From positions 1 through 30,898 of IMG/VR virus record IMGVR_UViG_3300009604_000042: a DNA stretch of 30,898 nt; one strand, 5' to 3'. Source of the stretch: a virus. The notes below the pieces were generated by a model. It worked only from the letters and a program-made list of their open reading frames with translations, was not told the DNA's origin and ran no database searches. A program made the translations under genes and the position numbers. Below are positions 7,043 to 15,649 of this stretch, in pieces; position 1 is the first letter of the stretch; every line of letters begins with the position of its first letter.

Positions 7043-8871
7043 TGGTTGCCGGCAAATCAGTAAGAGCGGGGCGGGCCTTTGTGGAGCTTACCCTCCGGGA
7101 CTTTGTCTCCGCTGGCCTCAAAGCTGTCCAGGCGAAGCTGAAGGCGTTTGCGGCGAGCGTCCGGGCGGCGGGTCTCGCGATGATGAAGCTCGGAGCGATG
7201 ATCGCGGCCCCTCTCGCCCTGGCGGGTCTCGCCTTCGCGAAGATGGGAGACACTCTCCAGAAGATGAGCATGAGGACAGGGACGAGCGTCGAGTTCTTGT
7301 CCCGCCTATCTCACGCGGCCCAGATCGCCGGGACGTCTGTCGCCGACATGGAGAAGGGCTTCAAGGCTCAAGCTCGCTTCATGCTGGGAGCCGGTCAGGG
7401 TCTCATGACCCAGACGAGAGCCTTGCAAGCTCTGGGTCTGAGCTTCAAGGATCTGAAGGGTCTCTCCCCGGAGGATCAGTTTATGAAGATGGCGGGAGCC
7501 TTGTCGAAGGTCGACGACAAGACGCTCCAGGCCGGACTCGCTCTCCAGATTTTCGGTCGGGCAGGGGCGAATATGCTCCCGATGCTCGACAAGGGAGCGG
7601 ACGGTCTAAAAGCGATGATGGAAGAGTCCGACAGGCTCGGCCTCACGATGAGTACAGACGACGCGAACGCCGCCGCGATCCTGACGGACAGGATGACGGA
7701 GCTATGGTCGAGCGTGAAGATGGCGGTCTTCCACATCGGGGCAGGCCTGGCTCCGATGCTGACGAAGGCGGCGGAGAAGATGCGAGACTGGACGACGGTC
7801 GCCCTGGCCTGGATTAAAAACAACCGGGACATGATCATGCTGGTTGTGAAGCTCGCCGGGGGTCTGATGGCTGTGGGGGCTGCTTTGTTCATTCTCTCCC
7901 CTGCGATCAGCGCGGCGGCTGTGGCGGTCGGCGTCCTGATCACGGTCGTCGGCGTCCTCCAGGGACTCCTCGCCGTGATGGTCTCCCCGATCGGGTTCAT
8001 TGTCGGGGCGATGGTGTACCTCGCTCACGCGACCGGGAACCTCGGGAACATCACCCAGGACGCGGCGGGGATCGTCAAGGAGTCCTGGGGAGGGATCAAG
8101 GACGCTGCCCTGACAGCCTTCGGCGGTGTGACAGATGCTCTGATGTCGGGCGAGTGGAAGCTGGCCGCAGAGATCGCCTGGCTCGGGATAAAGTCCGCCT
8201 GGACGTCTGGGATCAAGCCGCTCAGAGAAGCCTGGGTCGGCTTCGCGGGCTGGTGGCAATCGACCGTTCTGAAGCTGGGGACATGGTTCAAGAAAACCTG
8301 GCGGAAGAATACATCCGAAGTCAGGCAGGGATGGGAGGCCACGAAGGCGTACTGGTCAGCCGAAGGGACTCACGAAGAAAAAACAGCGGCGGCGCGGAAG
8401 GCCATAATGAAGAAGCGAGCAGAGGACGCGGCAGCGAATCAGATGGACGACAATGTCCTCAGAGCCGGACTCGACGGCATCAATGAGGAAGTAGCTAACG
8501 AGCTGGCTGCGATCGGAGCGGATGAGAAGAACAAGCGAGCCGCTCTCCAGGCAGCTAGGGCAGAGGCAGCGAAGCGGCGGGCTGAGCATAAATCCAGACT
8601 GGAGGAGGACTCCACGGGTCTCGAGGTTCCAGACCTTCCTCCGCTCCCTGATCTCGACCAGGTTCCCGGCTGGGATGGCATGGCGACAGCGGCGAAGAAG
8701 ATCGCGGCCTCTGGTCAATTCTCATCTGCGGCGGTCGCCAGGATGGGCGGCGTCGGCAAGGATCCAGCGGAAGAGACAGCTAAGAACACCGAGAAGACAG
8801 TTGAGGAGCTAAACGCGATAAACAACCATCTCCACAAGATGAATGTCTCAGGCGGTTACAGTTTTATGTAG
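7042..8871 (+). CDS. Tail tape measure protein
   Basis: The 609-residue product has the composition and layout of a tape measure: N-terminal amphipathic helices rich in A, K and L (RAFVELTLRDFVSAGLKAVQAKLKAFAASVRAAG), a segment typical of the family (FLSRLSHAAQIAGTSVADMEKGFK, LQIFGRAGANMLPMLDKGADGLKAMMEE), central hydrophobic stretches around residues 265-330 (MLVVKLAGGLMAVGAALFIL, AVAVGVLITVVGVLQGLLAVMV) and a charged helical C-terminal part. It sets tail length and is ejected during infection; the hydrophobic region may insert in the host membrane. This is a small tape measure, which implies a tail near 90 nm at 1.5 angstrom per residue (inference). No lytic or peptidase domain is seen. Confidence 0.92.
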   Translation: MVAGKSVRAGRAFVELTLRDFVSAGLKAVQAKLKAFAASVRAAGLAMMKLGAMIAAPLALAGLAFAKMGDTLQKMSMRTGTSVEFLSRLSHAAQIAGTSVADMEKGFKAQARFMLGAGQGLMTQTRALQALGLSFKDLKGLSPEDQFMKMAGALSKVDDKTLQAGLALQIFGRAGANMLPMLDKGADGLKAMMEESDRLGLTMSTDDANAAAILTDRMTELWSSVKMAVFHIGAGLAPMLTKAAEKMRDWTTVALAWIKNNRDMIMLVVKLAGGLMAVGAALFILSPAISAAAVAVGVLITVVGVLQGLLAVMVSPIGFIVGAMVYLAHATGNLGNITQDAAGIVKESWGGIKDAALTAFGGVTDALMSGEWKLAAEIAWLGIKSAWTSGIKPLREAWVGFAGWWQSTVLKLGTWFKKTWRKNTSEVRQGWEATKAYWSAEGTHEEKTAAARKAIMKKRAEDAAANQMDDNVLRAGLDGINEEVANELAAIGADEKNKRAALQAARAEAAKRRAEHKSRLEEDSTGLEVPDLPPLPDLDQVPGWDGMATAAKKIAASGQFSSAAVARMGGVGKDPAEETAKNTEKTVEELNAINNHLHKMNVSGGYSFM

Positions 8872-8882
8872 GTGGGGGATAA

Positions 8883-9824
8883 ATGGTAAATCATATAAGC
8901 ATCAGCGAACGAGCCAGCTCGAGACGGTCGACGATGTCCGAGTCTCCGAGCGTCGATCTAGAGTACGTTATCGATGGCACCTCCGACGACTTCCAGGTCA
9001 AAGGGCTGATGCTCTCGACAGCTCCGACCAGCTACGACGGCCTCCCGCTGAACTCGATCACGATCAAGCCGATGGATCGTCCCGATCTCTGGGAGGCGAC
9101 AGCAACCTATGCGAAGAAGGACAAGGACGGGGACGACGACGCGGATCCAGAGGACAAGCTGGCGTTCTCCTTCGACACAGGCGGCGGGTCGATGAAGATC
9201 ACCCAGGCTCTGGAGCAGACGAGCTACGGCTCAGACGACGCGGTCTTCGGAGCTGCTGCCGCTCCTCCTGACTTCGGTCGAGCGATCAATGTCAGCAGTA
9301 ACAACGAGGTCGACGGAGTGGACATCGTGATCCCGAAGCTCTCCTGGCAGGAGACGCACACATTCCCAGCATCGACGATCACCTCGACCTGGGTGAAGGC
9401 TCTCGCCAGGAACACCGGGAAGACCAACGAGGACAGCTTCCGGGGCTTCTCCCCTGGTGAGGTGTTATTCCTGGGAGCTTCTGGGAACTACTCGGACAAG
9501 CATGTCGCGGTAACCTATAAGTTCGAGGCATCTGAGAACATGGAAGACCAGAACGTCGGCGGGATTACTGTGGAAGAGAAACTCGGCCATGAGTATCTCT
9601 GGTGCCATTATTTCGAGAGGGAAGACCCGGACGCGAAGGAACTTGTCCCGAACGTCGGCGCGATCTACGTCGCGAAAGTATACGAGAGCTTTACCTTTTC
9701 ATCTTTGGGGATCGTGAAGTCCTCGATGGACAAGAAGGACGCCGCGGTCGATCGAGATCGCCCAGGCTTCGGGGGCGGTGGTGACGAGGGCGGTGACGAT
9801 CCAGAGGATCCTGACTTCGGATAA
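8883..9824 (+). CDS. Tail-region virion protein of unknown function
   Basis: The 313-residue protein directly follows the tape measure, a place often filled by distal tail or tip proteins. It is predicted to be beta-rich, with segments such as DLEYVIDGTSDDFQVKGLM, LWEATATYAKKDKDGDDD, FLGASGNYSDKHVAVTYKFEASENM and ALIVKYESFTF-like strands near the end (VAKVYESFTFSSLGIV). The C-terminus is a G- and D-rich flexible tail. The acidic inserts KDKDGDDDADPEDK could bind cations. GGTGGGGGAT lies before the ATG. I do not recognise a named family with certainty; a virion role is inferred from position and composition. Confidence 0.6.
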   Translation: MVNHISISERASSRRSTMSESPSVDLEYVIDGTSDDFQVKGLMLSTAPTSYDGLPLNSITIKPMDRPDLWEATATYAKKDKDGDDDADPEDKLAFSFDTGGGSMKITQALEQTSYGSDDAVFGAAAAPPDFGRAINVSSNNEVDGVDIVIPKLSWQETHTFPASTITSTWVKALARNTGKTNEDSFRGFSPGEVLFLGASGNYSDKHVAVTYKFEASENMEDQNVGGITVEEKLGHEYLWCHYFEREDPDAKELVPNVGAIYVAKVYESFTFSSLGIVKSSMDKKDAAVDRDRPGFGGGGDEGGDDPEDPDFG

Positions 9825-9833
9825 GGGGACGAG

Positions 9834-10628
9834 ATGCCGATCGAGAAAGTCCAACCGGGTCAGCCGCTGCAGATCCCCGCGTCCACCTACAACGCAATGG
9901 TCGACGCGGCCCAGGCTTTTCAGGGACATCTTCGTGGGATCGGATCGGATCCGCTCAAGTCATCCAGGTACGAGGGGACGGTCAGGGTCAGGAATGCCAC
10001 ATCGAACGCCTTCGACCGCTTCAACGTCGTCGGCCTCGGCGAGATGGTGATCAGCCACGAAGACAACGCCCAGAGCTTCTATTCTCGCCCGACCTTCGAG
10101 GCGGAGGCTCCTGTCAGGACGTCGGCCTTAAATTACGGGCGGCATGTGGCGAAGGTCGCGGTCGTCCAGGAGCCGATCAGGAGCGGTGCGATCGGATGGG
10201 CGAAGGTGGCGGGCCTGACGCCTGTCCAGGTAAACATCGTTAATAACTACGACGACATCGCGATCGTCCGACATGGGAACACGACCAGCCTAAAGAGCTG
10301 GACATCCGGGGAGAGTGGAGCGTCGATCCTCTGGCACAAGGCCGGGGAGACGGGCGTTCAGTGGTGCCTGGCTCTGCTGGGGAACTTCCGCTCCAAGTTC
10401 GCCTCGATGTATCGAGTCACCCTGGACGGGGAGCTGACGGACTCGACCGCCTCGATAACTGTCGACAACCTCGTCCCGATGGACGGGATCCAGCACCTCG
10501 ACACAGACAGCCTGACGGCTCACAATGTTTTCGCCTGGGCCGGGAGTGATGGCGCGAACGCCCTGGTCGTCTGGAATAATCACATCGGCCTCGAAAGGTG
10601 GGAGCTGATCCAGCTCGACTGTACATAA
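9834..10628 (+). CDS. Probable virion protein of unknown function
   Basis: The 264-residue product has a short N-terminal region (MPIEKVQPGQPLQIPASTYNAMVDAAQAF) that resembles an anchoring helix, then beta-rich sequence (YEGTVRVRNATSNAFDRFNVVGLG, HVAKVAVVQEPIRSGAIGWAKVAGLTPVQVNIV) and a C-terminal part with GVQWCLALLGN. The phrase FDRFNVVGLG and the GxIGWAKVxGLTPVQVN pattern suggest a repeating virion decoration or fibre-type protein made of jellyroll-like modules. GGGGACGAG precedes the ATG, 9 bases after the previous stop. It lies in the tail accessory block; no specific function is claimed. Confidence 0.55.
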   Translation: MPIEKVQPGQPLQIPASTYNAMVDAAQAFQGHLRGIGSDPLKSSRYEGTVRVRNATSNAFDRFNVVGLGEMVISHEDNAQSFYSRPTFEAEAPVRTSALNYGRHVAKVAVVQEPIRSGAIGWAKVAGLTPVQVNIVNNYDDIAIVRHGNTTSLKSWTSGESGASILWHKAGETGVQWCLALLGNFRSKFASMYRVTLDGELTDSTASITVDNLVPMDGIQHLDTDSLTAHNVFAWAGSDGANALVVWNNHIGLERWELIQLDCT

Positions 10629-12506
10629 ATGCCTGGCTTCCCCTGTTGCTGTACTGGTTGTGACATCGCCTCGGACGAGTTCGATCGGGCGAGCGTGGGG
10701 GCGGGCTGGACTCAGGTCGCGGGGACTTGGGCGATCTCCTCGAACCGCCTCGAGACCAGCGACTCGGACGCCTTGGCGATCTTCGCGACAGATCACCCCG
10801 AGGAATCCAGCTCACACCACATCAGCGTCCTGGGGCAAGTGTCGGACACCGAGAGCAAGATCCGGGGGGTCGTCGCTTATGACTCAGCCGATGACTATCT
10901 GTCTGTGGAGCTGATGATCAACACCTCCGACTGTTCGGAGATCAAGTTCTTCGAGCGGGTCGGCGGGTCGACCTCTCAGGTCGGGGACACCAGGAAGATC
11001 GGGATCCTGGCGACGGGGACGGACTATCGTCTCGAGGTCTGCTTCCAGGATGACACCTATCCAAACGACGACGGGGAGCTATGTGTGAAGCTGTCACTCT
11101 CTGACGGCTCTCACTCCTGGACGTTCTGCGAGTCGTCCATCACGGCGACAGGCGACCAGGTGGGACTGGGGACGGGGACGCTGACCTCGAGCGGGTCGGC
11201 GAGCTTCGAGAGCTTCGAGTGGAACAAAAGTAAGAAGGATCAAGGGAGCTGTCCTGATTGCAAGGGATCGACCTGTCTCCTCCTGGAAGATGCTTTCACC
11301 AGGGCCGACTCGACTGATCTGGGATGCAACTGGACGGAGACCAGCGGATCCTGGGAGATCGACGACAACGAGCTGGTGACCTCGAGCGCGTCGGCCCAGG
11401 CGACGACGACGATGACGAACTTTCGGCCTGAGTACGGGATCATCGGAGGGACTGTCCGCTTCGGGACTGGGCCGTTCGATACCGATGCGCTGGGAGATGT
11501 TGCGCGGATGATGCTGGACGTGGACGGAAGTAACTCCCACGCTTTACAAATTACCTGCGGCGTCTCGGCGCCCGCCCCAGGCTTCGGGAAGGTGGAGCTT
11601 CTCAAGGGAACGACAGTCCTCGCGACGGTTGTCAAGGTGATCCAGCCGGGGGTCGATTGGAACTTCACAGTCTGTCTTCAAGATGCCTATATCGAAACAG
11701 ACATCCATTCCGTTTCGGGTTCCGGAGTTGTCGGGGATCAGCTTCACCTGGACGCCGTAACGACCCCCTACGGCGGTGACAAGGCCGCTCTCGGGACGGG
11801 ATCCGGGAACAGCTCGATCGTCACCTTCGACTATTTCATCTGGCAGAGAGCAAAAAACTCAGACGACATGGACTGCCCAAGCTGCATCGATGAGGAATTC
11901 TGTGGAGCTTGCGAAGGCGACGTCGCTCCGTCGCTTTTCAAGGTCGCGGTCTCTGGATTCTCGCCGGGGGCTGGGACGCAGGAGGTGAACCGATGGGATT
12001 GTCCCGGCACCCCGGACGATTCAGGATCCGGTGCCTGTCCTGATTGTGAGTGTGAGTGTGACATCAACGGAACTTTCATCCTCTCCAAGACAATGAGCAC
12101 AGACACAGAGTGTCGCTGGGAGGCCGACGCTCCAAATGGATCTTTCAGTTGTGGCCCGTATGGGGCGCAGCACGTCTACTTGCTCCAGATCGGTCATGAC
12201 GGAACAAATCACTTCGTATCACTTCTCCATATCAATCCTCTCAGTATCGCCTGGAATTCTGGCCCGACGTGCGGAACCGTCGATCGATGTAATAGAGATT
12301 ACACTTATTGGAGGAGGGACTTCCAAACAAAGCCCGATTGCTTATCGATATTCGATATGGAGCTTCCATTCCATTCGACAAATCAGACCTGGCACGAAAA
12401 CAAGCCGCCTGGACAATGGCTGATCGGAAAGCATGATGCCTGCTTTAACGATGACTATCTGGAGTGTGTACACGATGAGTCATCAGTCAGGATTACCGCC
12501 CTATGA
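10629..12506 (+). CDS. Cysteine-rich virion protein with two LamG-like repeats
   Basis: The 625-residue protein has about 30 cysteines, beginning with PCCCTGC and including CPDCKGSTC, CPSCIDEEFCGAC and CPDCECEC. Two related modules are visible: residues ~12-195 start with DEFDRASVGAGWTQVAGTWAISSNRLETS, and residues ~220-400 start with DAFTRADSTDLGCNWTETSGSWEIDDNELVTS. Such openings are typical of concanavalin/laminin-G-like jellyrolls that bind carbohydrates. A third region (from VAPSLFKVAVSGFSPG) forms a distinct cysteine-rich C-terminal domain whose DNA (about 12080-12500) is less GC-rich than the rest, suggesting a recently exchanged tip. Paired CxxC motifs could bind zinc or form disulfides in the finished particle. 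It is probably a receptor- or surface-binding tail protein (inference). Confidence 0.65.
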   Translation: MPGFPCCCTGCDIASDEFDRASVGAGWTQVAGTWAISSNRLETSDSDALAIFATDHPEESSSHHISVLGQVSDTESKIRGVVAYDSADDYLSVELMINTSDCSEIKFFERVGGSTSQVGDTRKIGILATGTDYRLEVCFQDDTYPNDDGELCVKLSLSDGSHSWTFCESSITATGDQVGLGTGTLTSSGSASFESFEWNKSKKDQGSCPDCKGSTCLLLEDAFTRADSTDLGCNWTETSGSWEIDDNELVTSSASAQATTTMTNFRPEYGIIGGTVRFGTGPFDTDALGDVARMMLDVDGSNSHALQITCGVSAPAPGFGKVELLKGTTVLATVVKVIQPGVDWNFTVCLQDAYIETDIHSVSGSGVVGDQLHLDAVTTPYGGDKAALGTGSGNSSIVTFDYFIWQRAKNSDDMDCPSCIDEEFCGACEGDVAPSLFKVAVSGFSPGAGTQEVNRWDCPGTPDDSGSGACPDCECECDINGTFILSKTMSTDTECRWEADAPNGSFSCGPYGAQHVYLLQIGHDGTNHFVSLLHINPLSIAWNSGPTCGTVDRCNRDYTYWRRDFQTKPDCLSIFDMELPFHSTNQTWHENKPPGQWLIGKHDACFNDDYLECVHDESSVRITAL

Positions 12507-13885
12507 TCGAGTGGAGCTGTCCGAACTGCGAGATCGTCGTCCCGATGGACGAAGCGGACTTCCCTGTCCGCTGCTCCTGCGGCTACGACTCCGGGAATCC
12601 GGAGAAGATCAGCCTCGCGGCCAGGGCTTTCTCCTTCACGAAGGCGGCGATCAGCCATGTCGTCAGGGGATCCCCGACAGCCGACCAGGGTGAGATCGAC
12701 CATCGGCTCGGGGTCTGTCGGCGGTGTGAGTTCTTCACAGGCTCGACCTGTCTGAAGTGTGGCTGTCTGGTGAACTCCCGGAGGTTCCTGAACAAGCTCG
12801 CCTGGGCTGATCAGGAGTGTCCCATCGGACGCTGGGAGGAGAATCCGAGGTTCCTCCCTGACTGGGACGGACAGCCTGTCGACCTGGTGATGATCTTCCC
12901 AAAAAGCTCGAATACATTATGGGTCGAGACGCGCGGGATCCATGTCGCCGACTTTCTCCGGGCGAACGGGATCCGGGCCGTCGTCGCCCTGGTAAAGTCA
13001 AGCTCCCCGAGGAAGGGATGGAATTACGCGTCAATCTTGAGGGACGAGATCGCGAAGGTGATCCGGCTGACCAGGCCGGGGATCCTGATCAATCGGGCGT
13101 TCCTGGTGGACGTCGGAGTGGTCGAGCAGCTCGCCGGTGACTTCCCTGAGACCACCTTCGTCTCGGTCAATCACAGCTCTCACGCATACACCCAGTCCAA
13201 CGAGGCATGGATGAGCCAGCAGGCCGGGACGATCCAGCTCGCTCAGGATCAGGAGAATGTGATCTTTGGCCATGTCGACGAGCGGGATATCTTCACCAGG
13301 CTCGGCCTCCAGCGGTGTCTCTGGTTCCCGAACGTCGTGACGATCCCGGAGTCGTCCCCTGTGGAGGTCGACCTGGACGCCCCCCTAGTCTCTCTTGTAG
13401 GCCGCTGGCATATCGTCAAAAATCAACTTCAACAACTGATGGCGATGAAGCTGGCGGGAGTCCGGGGTCTGATGATTGTAAAAGATAAGCGAGGAAGACA
13501 GTCAGCCCAGTCCTTCGCCGAGTCGATCGGCCTGGAGGTGGAGTTCCCCCCCTGGGGTAGCTGGTCGGACTGGAACAGGCTGATCGGCGAGCGGATCGCT
13601 GTCGGACTCCAGGCGAGCTTCTCGGAGTCCTTCAACTACATCGCTCTGGAGCATCTGATCCAGGGGCGTCCTGTCGTCGGATCCTCGGCGGTGAGATATC
13701 TCCCGGCGAGCTGGAAGGCCGACCCGGACAGCCCGGACGACATCGCGAGAGTCCTCCGGATGCACCTGGACAACTACGAGGAACACTCCCAGGAGGCGAG
13801 AGAGGTCGCCGATCGGGTCAAGCGGACTAACAATCAAGCAATCCTGGAGACGCTGGAGCGGATCCACAAAAGAAGGAGACTCTAA
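12503..13885 (+). CDS. Zinc-ribbon / GT-B glycosyltransferase fusion
   Basis: The 460-residue protein starts with cysteine clusters: C6-x2-C9 and C24-x-C26, then C72-x2-C75, C83-x2-C86-x-C88 and C106 (in CPIGRW), a pattern resembling small phage zinc-binding proteins. Residues ~120-455 look like a GT-B glycosyltransferase: VSLVGRWHIVKNQLQQLMAM at the start of the C-terminal Rossmann domain and SFSESFNYIALEHLIQGRPVVGS, which contains the E-x7-E motif of retaining GT4-type enzymes. It may glycosylate virion proteins, DNA or host surface sugars; the position among tail genes favours virion glycosylation (inference). The start overlaps the previous stop (ATGA). Confidence 0.75.
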   Translation: MIEWSCPNCEIVVPMDEADFPVRCSCGYDSGNPEKISLAARAFSFTKAAISHVVRGSPTADQGEIDHRLGVCRRCEFFTGSTCLKCGCLVNSRRFLNKLAWADQECPIGRWEENPRFLPDWDGQPVDLVMIFPKSSNTLWVETRGIHVADFLRANGIRAVVALVKSSSPRKGWNYASILRDEIAKVIRLTRPGILINRAFLVDVGVVEQLAGDFPETTFVSVNHSSHAYTQSNEAWMSQQAGTIQLAQDQENVIFGHVDERDIFTRLGLQRCLWFPNVVTIPESSPVEVDLDAPLVSLVGRWHIVKNQLQQLMAMKLAGVRGLMIVKDKRGRQSAQSFAESIGLEVEFPPWGSWSDWNRLIGERIAVGLQASFSESFNYIALEHLIQGRPVVGSSAVRYLPASWKADPDSPDDIARVLRMHLDNYEEHSQEAREVADRVKRTNNQAILETLERIHKRRRL

Positions 13886-14724
13886 TGGCTGTTAAATTAT
13901 GGGTAGGCGGGACAGGCGGATCGGAGGGGAACTTTAATACGGCCTTAAACTGGGCCGGAGGCGCGGCCCCTGTGGCGGGCGATGACGTATACATCCGAGG
14001 GAGCCAGAACATCGACGACGGCCTGGACTGGTCGAGCGTGGATGTGGACGCCTTCATCGTGGAAAGTTCATACACCGGGACGATCGGATCCCGGACTTCC
14101 CCCTTCAGGATCGGGATCACCGATACCAGCGGGAGGATCGAATTCTCCGGATCCGGGGAGTCACATCTCGACATCGGCGGCTCGGCTGTCAATATGACAA
14201 TCCACAGTACAGCGTCGGCTGCTGTGGGATCCTACGGCCTGACGATCAAGGGGACGGGGATCGATGTCCTGGCTGTCGAGGGCGGGAAGGTCGGGATCGC
14301 TGTCGGGGATCCTGCTGACACCGCGACAATCACGACGCTCCGCTGTCTGGGAGGGAGGACTGTCGTCGGATCCGGGACAACTGTCACGAATATCGACGTC
14401 GGATCCGGGGCGAAGCTGACGACGCGGGCGAGCTGCGCCGACATGGACATCCGGAGCGGGACAGTGAAGACAACAGAGGCAGCGGCGATCTCGTCGAGCG
14501 TCACCCTCTGGGGCGGTCGCCTGATCCACAATTCAACCGGGACGATCGCCTCGGCGGTCATCCAGGGCGGGGAGCTGGACGTCTCCCAGGGAGGGCTGAA
14601 TGTCACGGTCTCGAGCTTGAAGCTCAACGAGGGAGCGTTCGTATACGATCCCGAGAGCGTGACGGTCTCTTCTATTGTCGAGGCGGACTACCCAGCCCGC
14701 TGGTCTGCAACGAAGGCGAAGTAG
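13885..14724 (+). CDS. Beta-helix-like tail or surface protein
   Basis: The 279-residue protein begins WVGGTGGSEGNFNTALNWAG, followed by APVAGDDVYIRG. This N x ANW ... P ... GD x V x I pattern is common at the start of right-handed beta-helix passenger domains in secreted and phage proteins. The rest is short strands rich in G, S, T, V and I (GSYGLTIKGTGIDVLAVEGGKVGIAV, GGRTVVGSGTTVTNIDVGSG), as expected for a parallel beta-helix. No catalytic residues can be assigned. It is likely a fibre or receptor-binding component of the particle. The start overlaps the preceding stop (TAATG) and follows AAGGAG. Confidence 0.6.
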   Translation: MAVKLWVGGTGGSEGNFNTALNWAGGAAPVAGDDVYIRGSQNIDDGLDWSSVDVDAFIVESSYTGTIGSRTSPFRIGITDTSGRIEFSGSGESHLDIGGSAVNMTIHSTASAAVGSYGLTIKGTGIDVLAVEGGKVGIAVGDPADTATITTLRCLGGRTVVGSGTTVTNIDVGSGAKLTTRASCADMDIRSGTVKTTEAAAISSSVTLWGGRLIHNSTGTIASAVIQGGELDVSQGGLNVTVSSLKLNEGAFVYDPESVTVSSIVEADYPARWSATKAK

Positions 14725-14737
14725 TGGAGGGAAGAAG

Positions 14738-14962
14738 ATGAAAGACTGGTTAATTGACGTTCTCGTCTCGGCGAAATCGAAGCGGATCCTCGCGGCGGCT
14801 CTCGGGGCTGGCCTGGTCGCCTGGGGCGACGAGATGGGGATGGCCCAGGAGCAGACGCTCGCGATCAGCGGGATGATCATCGCCTTGATACTAGGAGACA
14901 GTTACAGGAGTGTATCCGGGAAGTCCTCGACGACGGAGGTCAGCAACAATGGGAAAGCGTAG
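14738..14962 (+). CDS. Small membrane protein, holin-like
   Basis: The 74-residue product has two predicted membrane segments, around residues 17-30 (ILAAALGAGLVAW) and 43-55 (LAISGMIIALILG), separated by a short acidic loop (GDEMGMAQEQ). The layout resembles small phage membrane proteins with a basic N-terminal helix and a final ILGxSY segment, often called holin-like. GGAGGGAAGA precedes the ATG at 14738; the frame is open upstream to 14675 but that part overlaps the previous gene. It opens a block of small genes after the tail region, the usual place of lysis genes. The lysis role is inference. Confidence 0.6.
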   Translation: MKDWLIDVLVSAKSKRILAAALGAGLVAWGDEMGMAQEQTLAISGMIIALILGDSYRSVSGKSSTTEVSNNGKA

Positions 14963-15218
14963 GAGAGACAGCGACGAGATACCTGTCGTCCCGGACGAAA
15001 GCAAGAAGCAGGACAAGCGGGACTACAAGCTCTCGCGCATCGAGAGCAAGGCGACCCTGGCCCTCGCCAAGAGCGAGAAGCGGAAGGCTCTCGTCTCGCT
15101 GATCAAGTGGGGGCTGATCGCCCTGGCGGTGATCTACTTCGGCTCGAAGATGGCCGGAGGCGGCGGGATCGGCGACTGGGTCGAGAAGATCAAGGGGCTA
15201 GTCGGAGGAGGCTCATGA
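14949..15218 (+). CDS. Small basic protein with one C-terminal membrane segment
   Basis: The 89-residue product has a charged N-terminal half (KRRRDSDEIPVVPDESKKQDKRDYKLSRIESKATLALAKSEKRK) likely to form a helix, then one membrane segment (LIKWGLIALAVIYFGSKMAGGG) and a short tail. The ATG at 14949 lies inside the end of the previous gene, with GGAGGT nine bases before it; this decided the start over the open frame from 14910. Single-span proteins with a long helical domain occur among phage holin partners and inner-membrane spanins. No closer assignment is possible. Confidence 0.6.
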   Translation: MGKRRRDSDEIPVVPDESKKQDKRDYKLSRIESKATLALAKSEKRKALVSLIKWGLIALAVIYFGSKMAGGGGIGDWVEKIKGLVGGGS

Positions 15219-15649
15219 TGTATAAAAAGGCAAGGAAGCCGGAGGCGGTTCCGCCTGTTATGGCAATGGAGTTCCAGAGGCGGGCCGCTGTTTTTTCAAT
15301 GCTTCAACAATGGAGGGGATGGGATGCTGGGCATCAGAACGAGATATATCAAGCGGGGGGAACCTCGGCGGGTCTTCATCAGGGCGAGCCGGTGCGAGGA
15401 GGTGGTCAAGCTGAAGGAGTTCCTGGAGAGCCAGGGACTCGAGGCTGTCGGCCTCCTGGGTTATCTGAAACACCTGATCTTCTGGAGGAAGGGATGACTG
15501 ATCCGAGATACTTCGAGAACAGCGGGCAGGGTGAATACCAGGACAGGATCGAGGCGGCTCTTCGCCGGGAGGCCGAGCTGTCTGATCCGAGATACCTGGA
15601 CGAGATCCAGGCGGGACGAGACGCCCAGGGGGAGGAGGCTGATGAATGA
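15215..15649 (+). CDS. Uncertain ORF beginning MMYKKARK
   Basis: GGAGGAG sits four bases before an ATGATG pair (15215 and 15218), and the first stop of the frame is at 15649. The first ~30 residues (MMYKKARKPEAVPPVMAMEFQRRAAVF) look plausible, but the middle, rich in G, P and Q, looks like out-of-frame reading of the 57-residue gene at 15324, and the end coincides with the separate start at 15494. A run of six T at 15291-15296 lies exactly where a +1 shift would join the first part to the 15324 frame. So this may be a truncated gene, a frameshifted gene or a sequencing error at the homopolymer. Confidence 0.3.
   Translation: MMYKKARKPEAVPPVMAMEFQRRAAVFSMLQQWRGWDAGHQNEIYQAGGTSAGLHQGEPVRGGGQAEGVPGEPGTRGCRPPGLSETPDLLEEGMTDPRYFENSGQGEYQDRIEAALRREAELSDPRYLDEIQAGRDAQGEEADE
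15324..15497 (+). CDS. Small protein, 57 residues
   Basis: This short gene is easily missed. It starts at an ATG preceded by GGAGGGGATGGG and encodes a basic protein with a beta-type N-terminal part (MLGIRTRYIKRGEPRRVFIR), a helix (CEEVVKLKEFLESQGLEAVG) and a hydrophobic end (LLGYLKHLIFWRKG). The stop overlaps the next start (ATGA). Codon use matches the neighbours, and the protein looks natural, unlike the other two frames over the same bases. Function is unknown; its place suggests a lysis-block or accessory role. Confidence 0.6.
   Translation: MLGIRTRYIKRGEPRRVFIRASRCEEVVKLKEFLESQGLEAVGLLGYLKHLIFWRKG
15494..15649 (+). CDS. Small acidic protein, 51 residues
   Basis: The ATG at 15494 follows GGAGGAAGGG directly and overlaps the stop of the 57-residue gene. 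The product is acidic and hydrophilic, and carries a duplicated motif: TDPRYFENSGQGEYQDRI near the start and SDPRYLDEIQAG near the end. No membrane segment or domain is visible. It shares its frame and stop with the longer doubtful reading frame from 15215, but the strong ribosome site supports this start. Its stop overlaps the start of the following membrane protein gene. Function unknown. Confidence 0.5.
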   Translation: MTDPRYFENSGQGEYQDRIEAALRREAELSDPRYLDEIQAGRDAQGEEADE

